A stretch of DNA of 64,000 bases from Diplocarpon mali (GCA_024741835.1 JAENRP010000188.1:1-64000), one strand, 5' to 3'. Positions 34,007 to 46,299 are shown, counted from the first letter of the stretch. The notes: generated from the letters alone by a model not told the origin. Program-made: numbers and translations.

Positions 34007-34083
34007 ACTCTTAGACCTGGCCTGCGAGTGGAAATTGGCCTTAAGGAGGAGTTGGAATTGACTCCTAGGCCCGGCTCGCGAGT
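34007..34083. repeat. Two palindromic modules before the copia-A2 protease
   Basis: Units at 34007-34029 and 34061-34083, 54 bp apart. The second is nearly intact (ACTCCTAGGCC, C, GGCTCGCGAGT). Copia-A1 has one unit here (4707). Confidence 0.82.
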
Positions 34084-35525
34084 GAGAATTAGCCCTAGGG
34101 TTAGTAATAGCATAGTATGCCTAAAGAGGTTATTATCTAACTCTTTGTCTTCCTTCTAAGTCTTCTTTAAAGGCTTTTTACCTTTTAGTAATAATAGTAA
34201 GGACTTATCGTCCTTACCTTTAAAGTAACGGAATATATACTTCTTCCTTAAGTCCTTCTCCTAGGCCTCTCTTTTCGATTTGTTAATTATAAAGTAATCT
34301 TCTGCCTTATAGTATAGCTCTAATTACTTATAATAAGGATAGGAGGAGTTAGGGGAATTAATAGTATTCCTAAAGGTGCTCTTCTTTAAGTCTTTAAAAC
34401 CTTTCTTATTTTCTGACTTCTTATAGTTAAAGGAATATAGCTTACTAGCCGATTTATTACTATATAAGACGGTTCTGTTCATTTTTAAACTCTATAAGGC
34501 TTGAGCTTTATTAGTAATATCTTTAATAAGAGCTTTAAGTATAATCTTTAATTTTCGTCTAGCTACTATAGCTAAGCGAAGGTTAAAGCGTTATTAATCT
34601 ACTTAAATAGGCTATCTATTAGAACAACTAGCAATAAATATAATAGGGTGCTAGTAAAAGGGAAGGGCAAAGTTAAGAGCTTTTAATTTAATGATTAAAA
34701 GCCTAAAGGCGATAACGTAAGCTTTAAGTGAATTGAAGTCGTTATATTTAATAGTAATATAGGTCTATATAATATTATATTTGAGTACTATTCCAGATCC
34801 TTCGTACTATTTTTAAAGAGCTTCCTATATATTTAAGGCAGATTTATCGCCTTCTATATAAGCTAATAGGCCTAGTTTGCAATTAAGTATAATAGTAAGC
34901 TTTATCTAAGATTCCTTAGCTTCCTATTTAACCTAATTGTCCCTTTCTTTAAGTGTAATAGAATAGTCCTATAAGTCAACCTTAAGTAGAGCATATATTC
35001 TAGCTTTTATATAAAGATATATAGTTAAGGCGTTTGACTTTGCAAGGTTCAAAACCTTATTCCTCTACTAGCTATAGTCCTCTGCGCCTTTAAGCTTTTA
35101 AGACTTAAGGAGGCTAAGGGTAGCTAAAGATAACAATAATATCTTATTTGTATATATATATATAAAGTTGTCGAAAGGAGAAGGAGGAAAAGGAGAAGGA
35201 GGAGGAGATAAACTATTAAATTCGAGTTTAAGGTACTATATATCAGTCCCTTTAAAATTAGGTAATTCAAGCAATAGAGTACTTTTAGCAATTAAGCTGG
35301 TAATCTCAACTATTAGTCCTAATAATTCAACTGCAGTAACAAATCTTACGTAAGCTTAAATTATTATATAGCGCTCTAGAAGGAGAGTAGCTACTATTTT
35401 TATTATTAAAATAACGCTTATTATATATTATTAGTTAAGTAAAACTCAAAATATCGATTAGCCTTTTCATTTATAAAGGAGACTCTAATCGATGGAATTT
35501 GTCGAATGCTATTTATAAGCATACG

Positions 35526-35784
35526 GGGCTTATAACCTATAGCAAGGAGGTTCTCTGATAGTAAACTTAATAGTAAACTAGAAGAGGGTATAAAGAAGTA
35601 TAAGGTGCAAACGATAATATTAGATATCTTAATTTATAAGAGCTCTTTAATTAGGAGCTATTTAAGGTAAGCGGCCTTCTTAATAAAGGCGCTAAGTCAT
35701 ATGGCAAGTTATATAATATATCATATATATAATATATCATATGATAGATCATATAACAAATATATGATAGGCATACCTGCAATA
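35526..35784 (-). repeat. 5' LTR (35538-35784) and primer site of copia-A2
   Basis: The LTR is followed on the minus strand by GGTTATAAGCCC (35526-35537), the initiator tRNA-Met half-tRNA site with one RIP change relative to copia-A1. The right end GCAATA abuts the CCTCT duplication. Confidence 0.9.
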
Positions 35785-38089
35785 CCTCTTATAGATTCTA
35801 TTAACCTAGACGGTTAATATAAAACGATAATAGCTATATTTAAGGCTATTACTAATTACTTTCCCCTCCTTAGTTCCCTTAGCGCTCCTTACTTTATAGG
35901 CGCCAATATTACTAATTTCCTTAAGTAATATAAGGAAACTTATTACAATTTTAATATTATATAAAAGGATATGATTTCTCGACTTCCTTACTATTATAAT
36001 TATATAAGTAAAGATATTATCAAATCCTTTTTTAAATGGAAAACTTATAATTTATAGGAACTCCTTATTAAGGCCTTTAAATCTGAATTTTGCGAATTTA
36101 ATAAATAATAGATTTGCGAAACTTTGGCTTTCTTAAAGGAATTTATTCTAATCACTTATACTTTTAAGGAAATCAAGAACTACTATTGGACTTTTACTTA
36201 TATATCAAATACTTTAATTAGTTAGAAAATACTTAATAAAGTTAAAAGAGGCCGCCTTTTCTTACTTAGATTACCTATTAGCTTTTAAAATAAGATTATT
36301 AAGCATTTTAAGATTGATAAGTAAGACCTTATAACCTTCGCCTTATTTAAGGAATTCTCGGCCTTTGCTTTAAAATCAGATCTTAGTAAAAGAACTATTA
36401 ATGCTATAGAATAAGAAAAAGCCCTTACTCCCTTTTATACTAAAGACCTTAAGAGCCTGGTTTAAGAATACTCGAAAGCTCTGGAAGTTATAAAAGAGGT
36501 AAAGAAGAACCTAATAGTCATACCTTTCACTTATAGGCCCGACCTAGGAGTGAGATCCAACCTTAGAATTAAGGAACTTAAGACCTAATTTATAAAACTC
36601 TAAATCTAAAGCTTAGAAACTAGGATTAATAATCTCTTATAGGAAAAATAGTATATTCCTTAATTTGGTAATAGGTAAAACTCGGCTATTATAAGCCAAC
36701 CTAGTAGTTCTTATTACCAGACTCCTGCTTCTTATTATTCGGAATAACTAGCTAATATAAAAATTCAATAGTTGATTAAAAAAGGAGAAATTGATCCTAA
36801 CTAGCACTTTGCTAATATTAATACTATAAGATACTAAAGGAATAGCAATAGAAGAAGACTAACTTGCAACTTTTATAATAATAAGGAACCTAACTACCTT
36901 TTATATAAGTATTATAATAAATGTCCTCTTTTCTATTATTTTATTAATACTAAGGTTATATATTAATAAGTATAGGATGCTTTATATTAGAGATCCTAGG
37001 CTAAAGGCTATCCTTATTAAAAAACATCAGAATCGCTTATAGCTATAGACTATTCGAATAATGATATATAGTATAAAGTAGGATAAGGATTTAGCTAAAC
37101 GAAAGCGTATTGTCGAAATAAACTCTAAGGTCTTAACTTATATATATAGGTTTAGTTAGCAATCTACCTAAGGGAGTGCTTACTAATTAAACTTTAAATC
37201 AGACTGCTACTAAAGTTAGAGGAATCTCTATTTTAAAGTAGGTTAATAATAACGTATCTACTAATATTAATGCTACTTCTATATCTAGAAACCCTTAGAA
37301 TACTTAGCGTCCTTTTAGATCTACTACTCTTTTAATACTAATAAAACTAGCTAAAGTCTAAAAATCAATGCGTATAACTTAGGAATCTTAATATAGAGTC
37401 CAAATGCTAAAAGATATTTAATAATCTAGAACTATAGTAGATAAGGATAAAGCTAATATAGCAGACGAATTAATTAGGGATATAATAGATAAAGATAGCT
37501 TTAAGCTTAAAGATTAAGAAGTTGAAGTTATTACGCAGACCTTTGATCCTAAGCGAAAGAGATAAATATTGAAATAGGAAAAATTCATTAATAAATACGC
37601 CAGTTTAACTGTAATAGAGAAAGCTGTAGAGAATGTTATAGCTTAATAAATAAACCTTATATTTAAAGACCTATTTAGGTTAATTAGATAGTTTGATAAA
37701 GTATTAAGAAAGCATATCCTAATTACATTTAAAGATTTAAATAATAATAAGGAAATGGAAATTGTAATGCAAAAGAACTTTAAGAAGCATTTAGCCTTAA
37801 TTAAATATCTTTAGATTATAAAAGATAAAGGAACCTAAAGGTACTATAATATTATAGTAATAGCTTTAATATCTTAGAATATTAATTGAAATTGTTTAGT
37901 AGTTATAATAAAAAGCCCTATAGTTATTTATTTTATAAAAGAATTAGTTAAAGCAAAGGCTCTAATCGATTATAGTTTAGAATTTAATATAATAATTAGA
38001 AAAGTAATAGAAATGGCTTAATTGATAATTATTAGCGATCGACTTCTTATTTATTTAACTATCTTTAGATCGAAATACAATTTTAATAG
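35785..38089 (+). pseudogene. gypsy-C2 gag, zinc knuckle and protease remnant
   Basis: Continues gypsy-C2 after copia-A2. Gag phrases AITNYFPLLSSLSAPYF (35850) and FALKSDLSKRTI (36370) match C1 and C3. The palindromic unit at 36529-36551 is read in frame as TYRPDLGV. A zinc knuckle lies near 36860-36925 (TCNFYNNKEPNYLLYKYYNKC, ancestrally CX2C...H...C). A protease-like segment is at 37960-38030 (AKALIDYSLEFNIIIRKV, an ancestral D-[CS]-[GS] site). It is cut at 38090 by gypsy-C3 in the opposite orientation, with the ATAG duplication. Confidence 0.82.
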
Positions 38090-38335
38090 TATAAAACAAA
38101 GGGGAGATAATATAAGAATAGGCCTAAAGGAAGACCTAAAAACAAAAGGAAGAAGCACTATAAGCGGGCTCTCTTAAATAAGATATTAGGAATAAGTCCT
38201 AAGTATAGGGTATATTTAGTACTTATAGCAACGCGCGCTATTTATATATATAGAAGATGGCCCTTTTATCCTCCTACTATCCTACGCCGATCATATAATA
38301 TATATTATAAGACCTATCTATCTTAGGTCTTTATA
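38090..38335 (-). repeat. 3' LTR of gypsy-C3
   Basis: 246 bp. The minus strand reads TATAAAGACC to TTTTATA. U3 carries TATCATATGATCGG (38288-38300 region), the CpG-decayed form of the CACGTG-type site of gypsy-C2. Confidence 0.9.
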
Positions 38336-38639
38336 TATATCTTAAATAATAAAAGTAATAGCCCCTACTACTATTAGTAAAGAATATAAAATAATATAAG
38401 TTAAGGTAATAGCATATCAATTATTAGCAAACCCTTAAGTGCGAGAAAACTAATATATTAAAAGGCTTAAACTAGGGCTATATTATTATTAAAGGTAAAA
38501 GAAAAAGAAAAANNNNNNNNNNNNNNNNNNNNNNNNNNNNNNNNNNNNNTTTTTTTTATACGCTTTTCACCTATAGGCTAGGCCTAAGAGTTAGAAAACG
38601 AAACTAGTAAAATAAATAAATAAGCTATAGAGTTGTAAA
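38336..38639 (-). other. gypsy-C3 3' noncoding region with assembly gap
   Basis: Between ORF-Y and the 3' LTR. The part next to the LTR (38336-38400) matches the 3' end of gypsy-C1 (21365-21425), confirming C1 as a deletion derivative. A gap of 37 Ns (38513-38549) is flanked by an A-rich run on the left and T9 on the right. A palindromic unit lies at 38569-38591. Confidence 0.7.
38513..38549. other. Assembly gap (37 N)
   Basis: Run of Ns between GAAAAAGAAAAA and TTTTTTTTT. The homopolymer context may be why it was not resolved. Confidence 0.99.
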
Positions 38640-41600
38640 AATAATTAAAAATAGTACTAACTTAGATGTTAATTTTCCTTAGTTCTCTTTAAGGGATAAG
38701 GAGAACTATTATTAGATAATACTCTCTTTATAAAGCGCCTACTTCTTTTTAATAGTTTACTATTAATATCGGAAGAGTCTAGTCTTAGTATTGCGGGAGC
38801 TTTAGTATTTTATAAAGATACTAGTATAGTTTAATAGCTTCTGCTAATAGGAAGGGAGACTTATATTATAGCATTATTATTATCATTCTCTTTATTATTA
38901 TTATCATCCTCTAAAGAGTCTTCTACTATAGAAGGGGATAAGGCAGGCAATTCAATAGATAATACTTCCTTTTCTTTACCTTTAATTGATATAAGTTATA
39001 AGCTAGGCCTAGGAGTTATATTAGAGGGTTTAGCATAAGGTTTCTTAATACTATACTTTTCGAAAAGGATCGTCTTATCGATCATATTATCAGCCTTAAT
39101 ATTATTATTAATACCTTTTATCTTAATCTAGGACTTATCCTTATATAGTTATAGCTTTAACTATTGAATCAGCTTCTAAGTATAGGTGAAATTATTAAAA
39201 AGTTCCTACTTATACTTCTTCAGATATATTATCAATTAAGTTATATCTTTAAAGAATAACTCCTTTACTATTATTACTACTAATAGATTATTCTATAGCC
39301 GTTTCCCTATAAGTGCCTCTAATAGTAGGCCTCCTTTTATTATACTAAGCGTTATATGAAATTTAGCTAACGATTCTTTAATAATACTCTATCTTATAAT
39401 ACTAGGTCTCTTTATACTAATAAAATCAATAAGAAAATCTTCTAAGTCTATGCCATTCTTTAGTAAATTATTGCTAACAACTTTTATATAGTTGTTACTA
39501 ATAGTAAGAAAGCTACCTTTTCCTAGTTCTCTAGCAGATTCTATATTAATAAACGTACCTTATCTAATAAATATAAAGAACAGAGTCGTCTTATTAGAGA
39601 TATACTCCTTTAAAAGTGTCTTCTCTCTAGTGTTTAATTCTTTCTATTATACTATATTTCGAGCCAGATTCAATAAGATCCATTAAGCATTCTTAAGGCG
39701 TTAGGGTATAAGATTTGATAATTTATAGGATTTTTCTTAAATAGCAAATTCTCCGGTCGATTGTTTAGCTGCTAGAATCATATAGTAGTTAATAGTTCTA
39801 TTATCAGGTGGATTAACCCGTAAGCTAGGCCTAAGAGTCAATCTTATAAATCTTATATTAACATTAATCTTAGTAGTAATAACTCTTAAGTAGTAGTCAA
39901 TTCTAATAAACTATATAAGCTTAAGATATATTACTAATTTATATAAAGACTTATATTAAGTTAGCAGAGCACTTAAGTATAATTTATAATATATTCTTAG
40001 TATCTATTATATTAAGCTATAAGTTATATTATAAAGGTAGGTAGAGGAGGGGTTTGGCTTCTTATCTAAGGTCCGGAAGTAGTATTAGTATATTTCTAGT
40101 TCTTCTTATACTAATGTTAAAAATGAATTCTTTCTATAATTACTATAACTATACATGCGTATAGCGCCTAAAAAGGCGCAGCTAAATAACTTAGGCATAT
40201 TTAAAAAGCCTTTGCTATAAAATGATATAAAGTTGTTAATAGTTAGTATAGCATTATACTAGGCAGGGGTCTATGCGATATTATAGAACAATTTAAAGGC
40301 TTTAAGTGCTACTTTGAACTTAGAGAAGCCTAACAACATATCCTTTTTAACTTAGCTTGCTATTCTATTGCTAGTAGCCATAATTGCATAGTTTCCTAGA
40401 TATAATAAAAATAAGGTCGGGTTAAGAGCAGTATAAAATTTATAAATATTAGACGATATATCTTTATTAATAAGGCCTATTATTACTAATCTATAGTACT
40501 GCGTATATTGGCATTTATAAAGGGCGTAGAACTTTTTAAAATTGAAGTCCTTAAACATTCCTATTATAAACTTTGCAAGTCTTATCTTTATTTTTAATAT
40601 TACTACTATTTTAAAACTATTGCTATACTATAGTATTATCTTTATATTAAAGGGGACCTAATAACATTCTATAAAGATGATATTTGTATTGACTTTGGAT
40701 TTCTCCTTAAGAATATAGAAGTCACCCTTTAATTTCTTATACTTAATAAAGAACTATATGATATTATCTATAGAAAATTCGTCTTATAGCAGTTTTATAA
40801 TCTGCTTAACGGCTCTTATTATCCCTTCTTATATTAATAAGACTTCTCCCTAACCTTCTTTTCTTAAACGCTTTATTATTAACTTATAGAATTTAAGAAC
40901 AAATTTTTATAAGTTATTAGGGAAAGATTGTATAATATCGGCAGTATCCTTTTTAATATTATTAAAAATTTCTAGCATATTAGTAATAGTGCCTATTTCT
41001 TTATTAAATAATTTATCTTCTAAGTCTATAATATTATATATATTAACCTATAGGCCGGGACTGTAAGTTATTTTCTTTGCTACTAGTATTTAAGGTATTT
41101 AAGGCATTTCTAAGGATAGTAACTTAAATTCGTTTAAGTTAGAGGATTAGTAGTTAAGTAGATCAGCTGCTTAAGTTCCTAGTATTATAGGCACCTTTAA
41201 CTTAAGGACATTCTCCTTATATACTGATTCCACTTATAGGCCAGGCCTATAAGTCAAATTCTCCTTATTAGTTATTCCTACTAAGGGTAGTAGTATTTTT
41301 AAAGTAATAGGGATAATAAACTCCTATCTCTCTAACTTATTATTAAAGTAATTTATAGTATACTTAGTAAGATAAGTCATCTTTTCTTTTATAATAAGTA
41401 AACTATATTACGACTATTAGAGGCTAAGTGTATTTAGAATAGTTTAGTCAGAAAGTATAAAATTATCATATTATAAGGGTTTATCTTTTATAGTCTAAAT
41501 AGTAGAATATATAATAGTGCTTAAGAACTTAATAAATTTTCTACCTCTAATGCTATTTCCCTATAGCTTTTTTATACCTTCTTAGATAGTGAAATAATTT

Positions 41601-42180
41601 AATACTTATATAGCCTTTGCTATAGGTTAGTATATCTTAAAGATTTTGCCAAGCCCTTATAAGGCGTTATTAGCAGTAATATTGGTTATAAAGTAGGTCT
41701 GGAAAAGTATACTATAGGTACTACTTGTAAATTGTAATAATCTTTTTATATACTTATTCTTCTTATCTTGATTTTTTGAAAATAAATCTATTGAATTGGC
41801 ATACTCTTAATATTCCTATAAAAATTTTTTATAATTAATCCCTTTTATCTTAAGCTTATTCTTAAGAAAATCATCAAAGTCTAAAAATCCTTCTTCTATA
41901 GTAGAAATTCTATAGTTTAATATTTCTATAAATGAGTTTAGGAATACTTGCTATTCTATTTTACTTAATATTTTATAAGTACTTACTATATCTTCTAATG
42001 ATCTTAGAGCTTTTCTATCTTATGAAAAGTTACCTTTTAATATTAGTTTATTATTAGCAGTATTTAAGGGTTTGCTACCCGAAGCTACAACTGATATATT
42101 CTTCTTAAGTATAGCTTTCTTACTTAAGCTTAGTAGTGCTATAATAAATTATTTAATAGGAGGAGGTAGTTTTAAATAAA
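38640..42180 (-). pseudogene. ORF-Y of gypsy-C3, unknown large protein, RIP-inactivated
   Basis: One minus-strand frame of about 1,150 codons can be followed with TAA/TAG only at plausible Gln/Trp positions. Its longest open part is 40352-40558. Readable parts: RKALRSLEDIVSTYKIL (about 42010-41960), DFDDFLKNKLKIKGINYKKF (41870), IAKAI-VLNYF (41610), GNSIRGRKFIKFLSTIIYS (41540), LEDKLFNKEIGTITNMLEIF (41000), LEDFLIDFISIKR (39430). The C-terminal third has an acidic Asp/Asn run (about 38880-38910), then basic SRRFIKRVL and PLKRTKENQ. Four palindromic units are read in frame (41232, 41046, 39816, 38994). I recognise no known domain, transmembrane segment or enzyme motif. It is paralogous to ORF-X. 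The start is not certain. Confidence 0.6.
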
Positions 42181-42599
42181 GAGATGATTATTTAAGAAAG
42201 ATTAACAATATAAGAGGCTTATACTAGAAAAGATTAATAATAAAAGATAATAGTAGTAGTGCTAGTATTATAAGTCTAATAGGGTTATAGAAAAAGTAAA
42301 AAAAGTAAAATCGTAGTGCAGGAAGAGGCTTATTTATAGAGTTTAGAGTTGCACTAGTATATAAAGGAAAAGTAGGTATAAAGAGGCTAGAAGTAGGAAC
42401 AAAAGTAGAGTATAACGCATATAAGGACCTATAATTAGTAAATGATAATTCTTTAAAGGTAAGGATGATATTTTAAAAGTGAGTATTAGAAAATTGTATA
42501 TAAAGGAAATAATCAAAGGATAGATTATATAAAGAATAAAGTAGAGTAAAGAATATATATAAAATAGAATAATAAATAGAGAATAAAGAGGTACTAGTA
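42181..42599 (-). other. Spacer between ORF-X and ORF-Y
   Basis: Very AT-rich, purine-rich on the plus strand (GTATAAAGAGG...AGAAG). A short minus-strand open frame (42343-42630) is extremely Leu/Ile/Tyr-rich. I attribute that to pyrimidine-rich noncoding sequence rather than a real membrane protein, because it is in a low-complexity tract and has no counterpart after ORF-Y. Confidence 0.5.
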
Positions 42600-45500
42600 T
42601 ATAAGAAGTAGATAATCTTAAAAGATTCAACTCGAATTCGTAAGTCCTTTAAATAGTCTTCTTTAAAGGTAATAGGCTAGATTCTTTAGATTGCTTAACT
42701 TAATTATCAGTTCTATTATCACTTTAGAGTCTTCTTCTCTTGCGTTAGTTCTTACCTCTTAGCGTTTTTACTAATTTAGGTAACTGAGGTTCATTTGAAC
42801 CATCTTATAGGCTTAAGCTAGCTAAGTCCAACCTCACTCGTAGACCAGGCTCGCAAGTCAGTCTTAGCGTTTCTAAGCTTAAGGGTAAAAATAGGAGATT
42901 GGTTCCTAAATCAAAGTCTAATACTATACTAGCATCTCAGTTTATCTCTTTTCCGAATTTTCTTATAATAATGCCTTTATTAATTAATGCATTAAGCTCT
43001 TAGATAGCATTTACTTTATCGCATTATCTTTAAGACTTAAGTTTATAAAGAAGCGACTTAGTATTTATAACGTTCGTCTAGGCCTTAATAAGGGTATTAA
43101 AGAGTTTTTAATTATATTTTGCAAAGTGGATTTTCAATTTATCCTTATTAAGAAGGAATAACTCCTATACTTTAGTTATAATAGAAGGATCTATCTAAGA
43201 GCGCTAACTAATAATAGCTTTAAAGAGGCTATTACAGTTCTTAAGATGAAAAGCTACTTTAAAAGGTGCAGTAGTTCTACTTGCGTTAATCTATTAAAGT
43301 ATTAGAAGTTGCTTTAAAGTAAAGATTGAAAAGATAAAATCGGAGATTTAAGTCTTATTTTCTAAGGTATTCTTATTAAAGACGGCTATATAGTTATTAT
43401 AAAAGGTTATAAAACCACTAGTCTTATAAGAATTATCCAAAAGCATTTTAAAAAGGTATCCTTATTTTATTATTATTATAATTAGATTACTATTATTAGT
43501 AATAGGTCGCAAGATCTCCTTTTACTTTAATTTTATAATTATTTAAGCTAATTGAGATTTTAAACTGAGTGCTTAAGAAGTCTATTGACTTATCTTCTTT
43601 GCAAATGGAATGAGTTTTATAATCGATTGAAAGCCGACCTACTTATTAAGGCTTTTAAAAGCTGGCCCTTATCCGATTAGTAGGATCTAATAATCTAAGA
43701 CTTGCTTTTTAATAAAATTGACTCGCGGGCTAGGATTATAAGTAAAAATCGGAATTTCTTTATTAATAGCACTTGCATCTCTCTTTATTAAAACAACTTG
43801 ATTATAAAGACTAAGGCTAATTAATTAAAGAGGTTTAAAGTAAGCTATAAGTTGATAGGTTCCTCTACTTCTTACTATTATAGCTAAAAGGTAAAGTCTA
43901 TAGTACATTTAAAGGACTTATTAAGTAAGATTAAATATTATATTATAAAGAAAATAAGAAGGTATAAAGGTTATGCTATTTATAAGGTAGAAGTAATAAA
44001 GATATATCTTTGCTTTTTATCTTATAATAAAGAGGAATATACTTATAAAAGTACTATTATTAGTAGTAAAATTGTCAGTTAAGAAGCGGTATTCGAAGGG
44101 CTTAGGCATTATAATTGACCTTTCTTCCTTTATTTCCTCTTGCTATTTATTACTTAATAATATTAATAAGAAGGAATTGTTCTATTCAATCGGCTCTAAT
44201 GCTTTTAAAGCTTTAGGATCAGCCTTAAATTTTACAATACTTAAAGATGCCTTTATTATTAATTGATTGGATTTGCGTATCCTTAAAGAGATAAAGAACT
44301 AATTATTAAAGTAGATTAGAAAAAGATCGACATTTTCTACTATATAAAGAAGTTTAAAGTATTTAATAGTTTTATTAATATTAAATCCTTTCTAATTAAG
44401 ACTATAGTAAATCGAAAGAGAGCAAATATAAAGGTCGCAAAGTCTTCTCCCTTTAATTCCTATGCTAAGAAGATATTATCGAAAGCGAGTCTTTATTATA
44501 AAGGATACTTAAATATTACATTATTCTTTAAGCTTAAGGTTAAGAATAACCGATTAAGGCATATTATTATAATTATAAATGTTTTAATTAATAGATTCCT
44601 TTTTATATTCTCTTTCTTATAAGATAAAATAGTCTCATTTGACATTTAAAAGACTAGGTTCTTAACTTTTATAATTATTAAAGAATTGAATAATATTTAT
44701 AAGGGCGAACTCGTTTAAGATAAGCTATTGAATCTATTTAATAGCTCTTTTAATTATCTTTAGAGCAATTGGAATAGGGTCTTCTCTTATATTATTATTT
44801 TTAAAATAGTTATATATAGATATAAAGAAGTTAAGAATTAGCTCCTTTAAGTTATTAAGGAAGGAGTTTAAGCAAGCGCGCAATCCTTTGGTTTTAAATT
44901 GCAAATTAGTTAAAGTGGCTATTAAATGATCTATCCTTCTTAAAGGTTGAGCTAAAATAGGTCATTTAGCTAAAGGAGAGTCCTTTAAAGATTTTGAAAA
45001 TTCTAAAGAGGCTACGCTAAGCGTTTAGGTAGTTTGTTTAATAGCGGTTTCTAGAATTATTTTAATAAGAGGCAGGTTAGGTCTAGTTTTAAAATTCTTA
45101 TTTCTAACTCTTAGTTTAGGACCGCGAGTCAAATTATATAGTTTAGCACTTATTATATCTTTAGGTTAAAAAGCGAATTTTAAAGTAGGCTTAACTATAA
45201 ATAACCAATTCCCTTCTTTATTATTAAAGAAATCTCGTTTAAACCTTAATATAGGAGTCTAATTCTCTTTTAAAATAAGTAAACTATAAGCAGAAGCGCA
45301 AAGCCTTAGTATATTAATAATAGTACTATTAGGTAGGGTAATATCTATAGCTTAATTTGATCTTTTTATAGCCTTATTAGCTATTATAAGTATTGCATTA
45401 GATAAGCCTATAAATCTGCGACTGCGAATTCGATTGCCTTAGAATTTTACTACTCCTTTTTAAATAATAAAGAAATTGAGAATTTGAATAGCTTTAGCTA

Positions 45501-45954
45501 TAGGAGTATTTTCCTTAAGAATTTTTAATAACACTTGCCTTTTATTATTAGAATCAATATTTATTAGGAAGCGCAAACGAAATAGGAGTCTTCTCTTATT
45601 AGTAGCTAAATTATCCAATTATCAAATAGATTCTTCCCTTTTATCTTAGTCTATTTTAAAAGTATTAGCTAAGGTTATATATTAATCTATATCGGCTAAG
45701 AATTCCTTTTTAAAGATTCCTTTTAATCTTAATTCTTTAGTTAAAAAGTCGTTAAATTAGAGAATTCCAAGGGCCACTTAGGTTAAAAGGTTATTAATAG
45801 CATTCGTATAAGCTAAAAGGAGTTTTTATTACTTTATATTTCCTAAGGCTACGTAGGTCGATTTGAAGCTCTTTAATAATACAATAGCTCTACTATCTTA
45901 AGAGAAGTTTATAACTAATGCTTATTTATCCCTTATTGTAGTAGATAAAACCAT
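42600..45954 (-). pseudogene. ORF-X of gypsy-C3, unknown large protein, RIP-inactivated
   Basis: The likely start is the ATG at 45954 (MVLSTTIRDK, then NFS-DSRAIVLLKSFKSTYVAL). A single minus-strand frame of about 1,100 codons, possibly with one or two small frameshifts near 44000-44700, runs to about 42600. Readable parts: FLTKELRLKGIFKKEFLADI (45750-45690), IAKAI-ILNFF (45510), GNRIRSRRFI (45430), AAPFKVAFHLKNCNSLFKAI (43260) and KLKIHFAKYN (43130). A basic C-terminus follows near 42720 (KTLRGKN, RKRRRL). These align in order with ORF-Y. Palindromic units at 45107, 43721 and 42836 are read in frame (TRGPKLRV, TYNPSPRV, TCEPGLRV). No known family recognised. Confidence 0.6.
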
Positions 45955-46299
45955 TTATGAATTCTTTAAAGGCATATTACTTATAAAAGATAGGGAGTAT
46001 AAATAAGAGAGTTTAATAGGATATAAGAATTAAAAGGGCATATAAGCTGCAATAGGTTTACTATATATATATTAAGGAAATTGGACTTTTTATTTATTAT
46101 TTAAGGAAAGTAATAGGAATGCTATAATTAAAGGCTAATATTAAGAATGTAAAATAAGTTAGAGTAGGTAAGAATTTAAGGTAATTTTAAAAGATCTATA
46201 TCTTAAATAATAAAGGAGGCGACCTTGCTAAAAATATAAAAATAAGGATTATAAAAAGGTAGGACAATTAATAGGCTAGGAAATTATTTAATATTCCCA

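Larger units (their letters stand above)
30640..35500 (-). pseudogene. copia-A2 Gag-Pol polyprotein, RIP-inactivated
   Basis: Mirror image of the copia-A1 polyprotein. Gag 35500-34300; protease near 33960; integrase 33650-32750; reverse transcriptase about 32130-31420, with the YVDD region near 31610; RNase H 31130-30650. It carries two palindromic units before the protease (34007, 34061), four in the integrase-RT linker (32438-32616) and one after RNase H (30532-30554). Short plus-strand frames at 30766 and 35168 are antisense shadows. Most Gln/Trp codons are stops. Confidence 0.92.
30107..35784 (-). mobile_element. Complete Ty1/copia element copia-A2
   Basis: A minus-strand copy of the copia-A family, 5,678 bp, with 247-bp LTRs (30107-30353, 35538-35784). 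Duplication CCTCT at 30102-30106 and 35785-35789. It splits the gag of gypsy-C2; joining the flanks restores the sequence seen at 52590-52640 of gypsy-C3. Its LTRs are 14 bp longer than in copia-A1, and it has more palindromic units. Confidence 0.94.

Noticed and set aside
39492..39686. Plus-strand frame opposite ORF-Y, and similar frames at 44072, 52353 and 61799
   Set aside because: All lie antisense to readable element proteins (ORF-Y, ORF-X, gypsy-C3 gag, gypsy-C2 protease-RT linker).
42343..42630. Hydrophobic 95-codon open frame that could be a membrane protein
   Set aside because: Made almost only of Leu, Ile, Tyr and Phe from a pyrimidine-rich noncoding spacer; no charged residue pattern, no conservation at the equivalent place after ORF-Y.
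38640..45954. ORF-X/ORF-Y as an independent DNA transposon or helitron inserted in gypsy-C3
   Set aside because: I saw no terminal inverted repeats, target duplication, helicase or DDE motif at the boundaries, and the strand and placement fit downstream ORFs of the gypsy. It stays open until a copy without X/Y is compared.
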